A DNA stretch of 64,000 bases from Uranotaenia lowii (lineage: Eukaryota; Arthropoda; Insecta; Diptera; Culicidae): NCBI RefSeq assembly GCF_029784155.1, contig NC_073693.1, forward strand, positions 330,402,592-330,466,591, in the 5' to 3' direction. The notes under the pieces were generated by a model that was not told the DNA's origin, searched no databases, and saw only the letters and a list, made by a program, of their open reading frames with translations. This document shows positions 45,869 to 54,800 of the stretch, piece by piece (positions within the stretch are counted from its first letter, which is position 1; each line of letters starts with the position of its first letter). The translations under genes were made by a program, and so were the position numbers.

Positions 45869-46170
45869 AACTTCTTACTTCTCATGTGATTTGTAAAAAG
45901 TGAAAAATGAGACGTGAGAAGTGAGAAGTGAAAAATAAATCGACATTTCTCACCTCCCAAGTTTCACTCCTCATGACTCACGTCTCAATTTTCTCATTTC
46001 TCACTTCTCATGTCCTAGGTCTCACATCTCACTTCAAACTGACTTTTGATTTTTTATGTCTGACATCTAACGTCTCATTTCTCATTTCTGTGGTCGCATT
46101 TCTCTGGTCTCATGTTTTATGCATTAGGACTAAGGTTGCATGTCGCAAGTATCATGTCTAATGTCAACCT
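45869..46170 (+). repeat. Degenerate margin of array 3 with reversed polarity
   Basis: Immediately right of array 3 the text still consists of decayed 7-mers, but from about 45,940 these read TCTCATTTCTCACTTCTCAT on plus, opposite to the array itself. The switch lies within 45,870-45,945, near GAAGTGAGAAGTG-type text that can pair with the following TTCTCACCTC. Confidence 0.7.
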
Positions 46171-47856
46171 CATGAGTTTCAGAGTTGATCCTATTACTAA
46201 CTTTTAATTTTTAAAGATTTCGGAATTTTCATGGTTTTTATAAGGATTTCCGCAATTGACATGGATTTTTCTAAACGATACGAGTACCCGTGTGATTTAC
46301 AAAGCTTTTTTCATCCAAGTCTATCGTATTAATCGACTTGTAACCAGTAACGGGTCATTACGGTTGATTTCGCAGTTCAAGTTTAATAAGATAACTAGCA
46401 GGTATGGTTGAGAAAAAAAAATACATTCAAATTAGTTAACAAATTTACGGCAATCGCCTCAAGCACCCGTGAGAGCTACCGGGGCCAACCTGAGTCTGAG
46501 GCTGAACCTGAGCCCGAGGAAAACATCTGTAAACTGTCGATTTTCCGGCTTGTTTTCCAGCTGCTTTCCAATTATGATTGTAACAAACAACAGCAACGAT
46601 CTTCGAAGCAGCAAACTCGCGGCGTCGTCGTCAGTTATTAAATAGCTGCGCTCTCCGCGGTTGGTTTGTTTTACGGAGGTATGATTTTTTTTCTGCTTTA
46701 GATTTAATCTTACACTTTTGCTTTCGTAGGTTCAGCTTGATGGTTTGAAGCGGCAACAAGTTCACATGGAGCTGTTAAAAATCCATTAATTGAATATTGT
46801 TTCGGTTAAGAAAATTTAAAAAAAAAATCGGCTCGTCATTTAAATTTAATCCTACCGCATACGCATAAATGAATATGTGAGACACTGAGTAGTCCTCTTG
46901 TAGGGTCAACTTTTTTGTTAGTATTTTTTGTACAATTTTCACAGCGGTGATTCCACCATCGGTCTTTTTGAGAAACCCCAGGGAAATGCCCGCAAACATG
47001 CACGGTCCTTATGTGTCGCAAATTGATCAATTTTGCTGTCGCTTGCTAAACGATATATATTTTGCTGTTTTTTTCGCTCGCCATGCTGCCCATATGTATT
47101 TATTCATTAGGGCAATTTTACATACATTTCTACCCCTTTCCTTCGCTCGGCTCTAGGGGGCCCTGATGAAGCCAAACCACGCGAACGATTATATCAGACA
47201 AATTGGGTTACAATTTTTCACATACATAAACATTCACCCGATGAAAATTATGCAAGGTTGGCTAAAACGGGGGAAAAAAAGGAGCTTTGATGGGGCTACC
47301 GATTGTCAGCATTCAGGCAATTTGCCGCGCGCCCAATCGATGACGATTTTTGGCTCATAAATATCGATCAGACTGGCCGAATAACCTGCATCTCCTGCCT
47401 TCGCAGTTTTGTGAAGAGTGAAAGAGTTCAGCAGAAAAAGCAATCGAAGTCATTGATGAATGAAATCGTTTTTCGAGCGATGGAAGCTTGATCTTTGTGA
47501 TGGAAAGGGAAAACGTTTAGCATCTTTGTGTTGCAAAAATTGAATGTTGGATTGATAATTACAACTTGAGTTATATTTTCCAACTGAAAACTGTTTTTCT
47601 TAATCTGATACGTGGCGACCGTGACAAATCATATGAAGAAACTTACATACGTTATTTTTTATCATTTTGATTTGAATCAAACGTCAAAATGATAAAAATA
47701 CAAATATTACAAAATAACACATAAATTATGAATAACTGACAAAGAGCAGATATTCTATATATCTGCCGTACATTGAACTCATAATTTTTTAAACGATTAT
47801 TATACATACAAACAATTTCCGCCTTTAAAATCATTGACTTTTTTTGAAGAAAAAAT
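46171..47856. other. Intergenic DNA, nothing recognised
   Basis: Part of this (about 46,400-47,480) is GC-richer and single-copy in the window, with short unrelated open frames on both strands. At 47,613-47,625 the word TGGCGACCGTGAC resembles a retroelement primer-binding site, but no LTR or coding remnant accompanies it. Confidence 0.4.
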
Positions 47857-48265
47857 CTTACACAAAATCACCACAACAACAACAATGCACCAAACCCTCT
47901 AGAAAACGCTGGAAATTATTGGAAAATACGCAAAATTAATTAAGGTGTTACGGACGCAATCGAAGCCGTTAGCTCGAAATCACTTTAGCAATTAAAAACA
48001 CATAAAAAATAAAAGCAAAAACAGAAAAGAATGCAAAACATTTCACTTGAAGTGAGGCACAGGTTTCTGTTTTCCTCCTCCGCTTGCTAGTGGCTTAGGA
48101 TTGTCGTTTGAGTTCAAATCTTATGCGTTCGGACCCCTCAAATTGCCCTTTATGCTGCTGCCGCCGGCCGGCTGTCTTTAGTCTCTTCGGGTCCTTGTCC
48201 ACGGGCTCCCTCTGTCTCTAATGTGTGGTGTTATTGCACCATCCATTTCATTGGAATGTAGTTGC
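47857..48265 (+). repeat. Duplicated segment D, copy 2
   Basis: This is the partner of 44,098-44,460, about 3.8 kb away in the same orientation. It has a GC-richer insert (about 48,150-48,225, CTGCTGCCGCCGGCCGGCTG onward) partly missing from copy 1. Confidence 0.65.
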
Positions 48266-49203
48266 ATAGAAACATACTTATGTACTCAGATGTGCAATGT
48301 CAATTACGAATCAAATGCTGAAGGCTTTTTCCTTTCTTGCTTAGTTTTAGATTCGTTCTGACCCAGGGGTTGTGTGTTGTTGAACTTTGAGTTTGGGATT
48401 TTTCTCTATTCGATTCAGAATATACGTCTGGTTCATACAATGTCACTATAGCAAGTTTTTGAAAAATAAGGACGATTGCATTGTAAGTGTTCAAATTGCT
48501 GCAGTATAAGATGACAGGATTCTTGGTGATTCAGGTTATAATAACTGGTATTCTTGATGATAAAGTTCATAACTCACTTATCAGGTTTTGCCATATTTTG
48601 AAAAAGTAAAAAAAAACTTACCACCCTTCATTTCACAATCAAATATTTAATATTTGAACTAAATAATGTTGTCCTGAAAATTTTTTTTGTTTGCACCAAT
48701 CCGAGATATGACAGTTCGAAAAGTACAAAATTTTTGTTAAAAAATTCCTTATAACTAGGGAACGTCTGCAGATACAAGTTTGCTCTCTGAGAAAAAAAAA
48801 GTGCGAATATTCATTTCATGCAAATGCTTAGAAGACATATTTCTTGTATGGTTTCATTTTCATTCACAAAAGTTAGAGCCAAAATTATATTGTTTTCGAC
48901 ACATCCTAACATTTCAACATTCAAGAAATCATAATTCATCTACAAATCGTCATATTTATGTGGTGTCTACGGCAATGTTGCCTCAAAATCAGTTGGCTAC
49001 AACTTTGTAGAAGACAGTTTGACTCTATCTGTTTACTGGTAAAAGTTTTTCTGCGTAGATCATGCAAAATGACACGTCCTAATATTTGATTAAAGATTAT
49101 TTAAGCGCATGGTTTTAAGAGCATCTTTGTTGAAATCACAATTTAACTATCTCTTATAGTATCTTCGTTATTAATTTTGTCGCGATAAAGTTCAACTTTG
49201 GGA
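48266..49203. other. AT-rich intergenic DNA, nothing recognised
   Basis: No gene or repeat recognised. Confidence 0.45.
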
Positions 49204-49528
49204 TTTTAAACTCCGAAGCCCTGAGGTAAAGTCACTCAACATCGGGGATTGTTTCGCACATCGTGAGCTACGATAGCGATTGTTGTAAGTCCCATCCTTC
49301 GCCCAACACTATAATCGTAAGCACTGATTGCTCTGAGAAGGGGAAAACGCCACGAGGACAAACCTGTCAAATACTACTCATTCGTCTCTTTAAGTTTTAA
49401 GCTCTAACGCTAGTTTTTTCGTTCTCTCTTCTTTACCTGTTTTCACACCTTAAGTTGCACGATGCAAGCCTTTCGTTCGCATAGAAAAACCTGAGCAATA
49501 CGATTGTTTGGTTGTTGTTGATGTAGGG
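49204..49528 (+). repeat. Interspersed repeat family C, copy 2 (left part)
   Basis: Matches the minus strand of 30,225-30,780 through TTCGCCCAACACTATA, GATTGCTCTGAGAAGGGGAA, TTTAAGCTCT and GTTGTTGTTG. The rest of this copy resumes at 51,115 after MITE insertions and anonymous AT-rich DNA. Confidence 0.6.
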
Positions 49529-50000
49529 CAGAGGTGCCAGGTGACCTGATTCGTCAGGATTTGTCCTGATCTTCGAGAAACCGTCTTGATTTTTCAAAAA
49601 CTCTCGAGTTGTCCTGATTTTTGAAAATTGGTCCCGAAAGTATTCTGAATTGTCCAGATTTTCATAAAAACTTCTCAAATATAGGTAATCGATTTTGCAG
49701 TCAAACTATGAGAAATAGAAAAAAAATCTGTTATAAAATAGTTACACCCATATAACTGATGGTAATCTTCGGTTCAGATGATATTTAAATGGTGTTTTTC
49801 GATATGAACTGCAGGCCAGCTAAAAAGCTGCGTGCTATTGTTACATAAATCAAGTCGTTTACAACACCTCTATTGCGGTTTTATTTATGCAATCTAAGCA
49901 CAGCTGCTTACTATTTCCATGAATCAAGAGGTTTCCTGAATAATTCTGATTTTTAGCTTCGCGTTGTCCTGATTTTTGACGAAACCACCTGGCACCCCTG
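49529..50000. mobile_element. hAT-like MITE, copy 1
   Basis: The ends are CAGAGGTGCCAGGTG and the complement of CACCTGGCACCCCTG, one mismatch in 15. The interior begins with TCCTGATT/TCAGGA words and is clearly homologous to 50,248-50,713 along its length. Flanking 8-mers (ATGTAGGG and TGTGTGGG) match poorly, so the target duplication has decayed or the end is misplaced. Confidence 0.7.
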
Positions 50001-50239
50001 TGTGTGGGTAGAGTAAAGACTGAAGGAACCCGTGTGGAGAGATGTTATTCAACCCGTGTGGAGCACATCTCTCAATTTTAAGCTTTTTTTGTCAGATTTA
50101 AGTCTTTTTTTTATCTCAGATTTAAGCTTTAAGGTAAAAAAAAAACCTTAATCTGATAAAAAAGTTAAAAAAAAAACGAGATTCACTAACACTTAGCCAA
50201 TAGATGTCGGTCATCCGTTTCATATGAGAAATTTTGTAA
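50001..50239. other. Short AT-rich stretch between MITEs
   Basis: Contains a local direct repeat of AACCCGTGTGGAG-type text (about 50,028 and 50,051), a TCAGATTTAAG repeat and a weak hairpin of AAGGTTTTT/AAAAACCTT type near 50,130-50,150. Nothing else recognised. Confidence 0.4.
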
Positions 50240-50721
50240 CGTTGCATCAGAGGTGCCAGGAGTCCTGATTTGTCAGGATTTGTCCTGATTTTCTAGAGAC
50301 CGTCTTGATTTTTCAAAAACACTCGCGCTGTCCTGATGGTTAAAAATTGGATACTAAAATGTCCTGAATTGTCCCGGTTTCCATAAAAACCTCTCAAATA
50401 TAATTAAATTTTTAGGTAAACTTAAAAAAAGCTACTAAATCTGTTATAAAATAGTTAAACCCATTTAACAGATGGTAATCTTCGGTTCAGATAATATTTA
50501 AATGTTGTTTTTCGATACGAACTGCTGGCCAGCCAAGAAACTGCTTACTTCTTTTGCATGAATCAAGGCGTTCACAGCACCTGTATTTCGCCTTTATTTA
50601 TGCAATCTAAGCAGAGCTACTTGTTGTTTCTATGAATCGATAGGTTTGCTTAAAAATCCTGATTTTTTGCTTTGCACTGTCCTAATTTTTGACGAAACCA
50701 CCTGGCACCCCTTCGTTCCAT
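50240..50721. mobile_element. hAT-like MITE, copy 2 (element 50,248-50,713)
   Basis: Homologous to the copy at 49,529. The ends are CAGAGGTGCCAGG and the complement of CCTGGCACCCCTT. The flanking 8-mers are CGTTGCAT (50,240-50,247) and CGTTCCAT (50,714-50,721), 7 of 8 identical, giving the 8-bp duplication expected of hAT elements. Confidence 0.8.
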
Positions 50722-50746
50722 CCTGTTAACGTAAAGACAATGACCG

Positions 50747-51122
50747 GATGGGAGCAAGGTTGCCGAAATCACAGAAAAATCTGTAATTTCACAGAATTTT
50801 GAGCAAATTTTCATCACATAATCAGTGTCACAGAACATAGAATTTTGAAAAATTCGCCGATTTCATAGAATTTTGATTGAATTTCCAAAATAATTATTTT
50901 TTGGCCAATAAATAATTTAAATTTTTTTAACTTTGATTTAAAAATGTATAATAAAATTGATAATTGGTTTTACCCAACTTAAATGTAAAAAAGACCCAAA
51001 TGATCATACATTTTCAATTAAAATGACAGTAATCCATCACAGAAATTTGAGGTAAAATCACAGAACGTCAGATTTTTTTTCTCAAAAACACAGAGTTTTT
51101 TTTCGGCAACCTTGGATGGGAG
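50747..51122. mobile_element. hAT-like MITE with perfect target duplication (element 50,755-51,114)
   Basis: The termini CAAGGTTGCCGAAA and TTTCGGCAACCTTG are perfect 14-bp inverted repeats. The flanking GATGGGAG is identical on both sides (50,747-50,754; 51,115-51,122). The 360-bp interior repeats CACAGA words and has no coding capacity. It splits repeat C: the following AGTCAACCCGAACTGATACT joins text homologous to the uninterrupted 30-kb copy. Confidence 0.88.
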
Positions 51123-51233
51123 TCAACCCGAACTGATACTTGCTGAAGCCATTGGAAGATAATAACCAAACAGTAGCGCCACCAAGTCCTTCATAGTAGA
51201 GTTTAGAGTATTTGGGAAGCTTTTGGGAACATG
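51123..51233 (+). repeat. Interspersed repeat family C, copy 2 (right part)
   Basis: CTTGCTGAAGCCATTGGAAG and ACAGTAGCGCCACCAAGTCC match the minus strand of about 30,230-30,340. The BEL element inserted directly after this fragment. Confidence 0.7.
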
Positions 51234-51238
51234 CCAAT
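51234..51238. repeat. Left target duplication of the BEL element
   Basis: CCAAT here and at 59,597-59,601 flank the two LTRs. Five bases is the usual BEL/Pao duplication length. Confidence 0.85.
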
Positions 51239-51779
51239 TGTTGGGGTGCGGTCCAAACCCTGCTTGGACCTTGCAGTGGACTGTATGGAGGGAATTTCCG
51301 TGGGGCAAACCTTGGGCTGCTGGTTGGGTTGAGTCTTCCGTGGGGGGTGTTGGGTTGTCCCTTGTGATGATAGCAATCTCTCCGGTGACGGTAAGTAAAA
51401 ACTCCTCGTTGAAGTAAGGCACACAATTTATTTACAAAAACTACACATTTATTTTGGCTTAAAAAACACACTACTTTGAAACGAATTTATTAACTACGAA
51501 ACTACATTAAACATATATTTAGGCAAATTATTCAAGTTTCAACGGGGTCTCATATGACCTGTGCCAAATCGCTCTTAAGACTGAATATAATACTAGTGAA
51601 AAATGGTGACCCTTTTAAGGGGTTTTTCTTCATATGTTTGTTATCTTCTCGAACTACGGTTCGAAAATCAGCTGTTTCGCTCGTCATTAACGCCTTTCCT
51701 TAAGACCTTCTGCTTCGTGGGTTTTCGATTATCGACCATCGCAGCATCGTGGTTAGGGTCCATAGATAGTCTACCAACA
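51239..51779 (-). repeat. 3' LTR of the BEL element
   Basis: 541 bp, identical to 59,056-59,596 except for C at 51,543 where the other has T. It begins TGTTGGGGTGCGG and ends CTACCAACA, so the six terminal bases are inverted repeats. The LTR region contains short open frames that are duplicated in both LTRs and are not genes. Confidence 0.95.
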
Positions 51780-51854
51780 TCCCGGCCCATCCTGAAATAG
51801 CTCGTATTTCTGAAAAGAAAGAAAAGAAAACCTCGCGAACACAACGGGTGGGTG

Positions 51855-54800
51855 CTACTGATCCTTCTCCGAGAAACTAGGCTGCTGGTAATCTGGTTGA
51901 GACGACGCTGGTAAAACACAAAGCTTTTCGACTGGGCGCGTAGAAGGTCCTGTTGCAGTCTTCAAAGTGACGACCCTTATGACTCCATCAGGTCCTGGAA
52001 AAACTCGATCTACTCGTCCCATCTTCCAACGGCTTGGTGGTAAGTTATCATCCTTGATGACAACTAGCTGCCCGATCTTTACTTCAATTGGTGTCTTCCA
52101 TCTTTTGAACCGCCCTTGAAGTTGCGTCAGGTATTCAACTCTCCAACGATCCCAAAAGTGCTGGATTCTTTTCTGCAGCGTTTGATTGTTGTTCAACCTA
52201 TTCAAGGGGACATCGCGAACATCTCTCTCCGGTATTTGTTGTAGAGGTTCCCCAATAAGAAAATGCCCCGGTGTTAGAGGCTCGAGATTATCAGGATCAT
52301 CCGTTAACGCTGTTATTGGTCTGGAGTTGAGGCAGTTTTCTACTTGCACCAAAAGCGTAGTCATGTCCTCAAATGAAACCACGTTCTCTCCTAGAACCTT
52401 CAAAAGATGTTTTTTGGCTGATCTGACTGCTGCTTCCCAGAGTCCTCCGAAGTGAGGTGCTCCTGGGGGTATAAAGTGCCATTGGATATTGTTGTTCGCA
52501 CACTCCTTCGAAACTGCTTCCTTGTGGTGATCGTTGCGCAGCAGTTTGAGGATCTCTCGCAGATAATTTCGGGCTCCGACAAAGTTTGTCCCATTGTCTG
52601 AATAGATGTCTGAACAGTATCCTCTTCTACCGGTGAATCGTCGTAAAGCTTGGAGAAAACGTTCTGTGGATAAATCGGACACGAGTTCTAGATGTACAGC
52701 CTTCGTACACAGGCAAATGAAGACTGACACGTATGCCTTAACCGCTGGTTTTCTTGGAGCTGGCCGAATGTATACTGGGCCAAAATAGTCGACGCCTGTC
52801 CTTAGAAATGCTCGAGCTACGGTGACACGTGCTTGAGGTAGTTCTCCCATAAACTGCTCAATTGGGCTGGGTTTCGCTCGAAAGCATTTCATGCAATTAT
52901 GCACAACCTGTCGTGGAACATTTCTGCCACCAAGTGGCCAATACTTTAGTCTCACTGTGCTTAGCAGTAGTTGAGAACCAGCGTGAAGTAGCTTGATGTG
53001 ATAGTACTCGAATAACATCTTAGTAAACGGGTGTTTAGCTGGTAGCACAATGGGGTGCTTCGTATTTTCCGATTCCATGGATCTTCCTAATCTGCCTCCC
53101 ACGCGAATTAGTCCTTCTGATGATATTCGTGGGGAAAACCATCTAAGTGGTGAACTTCGATGTACGTTTTCGTTTTTCATTAACGCCTTCCACTCAGCAG
53201 GAAATGATTCTTGCTGAATGCAGCGGATGATAGAAAATTCTGCTTGTTCCAATTCTTCGACGGTTAGTAAGTTTTTGCAGTTTTCTTCAGATTTCTTAAG
53301 AATACGCATGAGCCGCATCCAATAAGCGGTACTGCGTATTAGTTTGGTAAATGACGAAAACCTTCGGACATAGTCTTCACTGAAGTCTGATACTCGACTG
53401 GTGGTTGGATGTGCGGTACGACGAATTTCCTCTTCTGCTATTTGAGACTCCAAGGTGCCTGGCTGCTCCGGATAATGATTTTGCCCTAACCATTCAGGGC
53501 CCTTCCACCAAAGACTGCATCCCTCTATCTGATTTGGGTCCATACCCCGTGAGATAAGGTCTGCTGGATTTTGCAAGCCAGGAACATGTCTCCAAGTACA
53601 GTTTTCCGTAATCGTTTGTATTTTCGCAACACGGTTAGCTACGAAAGTGGACCACGTCGCAGGAATTGCCTTCAACCATTGAAGAACACACGTAGAGTCT
53701 GTCCAGAAATGCATGTCGATCTCCAATTTCAACGCTTCGCGTACCTTAACAGATAATTCCGCCGACAAAAGCGCTCCACACAGCTCTAGCCTCGGAATGG
53801 ATTGGGATTTTAACGGTGCTACCTTCGATTTCGCTGCTAGCAAACATACGAGAGACCTTCCATGTTTGTCGATACTCTTGACGTAAGCGCACGCTCCATA
53901 CGCACGCTCGGACGCATCCGAGAAGAAATGCAGCTCCATATTGACCGCCTCTGGTAAAACTGCACATCGCTGGATTTTCAGGTTATTCAGGATTGATAAC
54001 TGTCCATGGAAACTTCGCCATTCTTCCTCTACTTCAATCGGAACTGGATGATCCCAACCGAGGGTTTTCCCGTCTTCCTGCAGCCGCCATAAACGCTGCA
54101 TGAAGATTTTTGCACTCGTTGTAACTGCTCCTACGAGACCGAGGGGGTCGAATAGCATAGCGATAGCTGATAGGATTTTCCGTTTAGACAACCTTTCCTT
54201 TGCCGCAATTTGTTCAATGGTGAAGTTGAAGCGAAAATAGTCCTTATGTGGCTGCCATACCAGTCCTAATGTTTTCACCGATGGATCTGGATCCAAATTT
54301 ATCTCATTGGTTTGCGGGAGAGCAAGATCCTCGATTTTCACCTCTCTTAAAGCTGCTGCTGAGTTGGATGCGAACTTCCTAAGACGGAAACCACCACTGT
54401 CTGCCAATTTGATAAGATCTGCGCACAATTTTATTGCATCACTCTCGGTATCGGTGCCTGTGATAACATCGTCCATGTAGACGTCATCTACCAATGCCTT
54501 AGATGCGCTTGGGAATCGATTGTACTCATCGCTCGCCAGCTGTTTCAACGTTCTGGTCGCTAGAAATGGCGCAGGTTTCGTGCCATACGTCACGGTTGCC
54601 AACTCGTAGGTTTCAACCTCCTTCTTCGTATCCGTTCTCCAAAGGATGCTTTGAAGGGGCATATCAGCTTCGCATATACCAATCTGTCGAAACATCTTCT
54701 CTATGTCCGCTATAATCATGACTCGTTTCATCCGACAACGCATGATGAGAGCTCGAAGCTCGTCCTGGATTACGGGTCCAACCAATAAGGCGTCGTTCAA

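Noticed and set aside
47613..47625. TGGCGACCGTGAC as a retroelement primer-binding site
   Set aside because: It resembles primer-binding sites I recall from insect LTR elements, but no LTR end, second LTR or coding remnant was found beside it.
51082..51471. Frames of 99-129 codons in the LTR, repeated at 58,862-59,288
   Set aside because: They lie across the BEL LTRs, change reading partners at the LTR edge, and have no family resemblance. They reflect LTR duplication.
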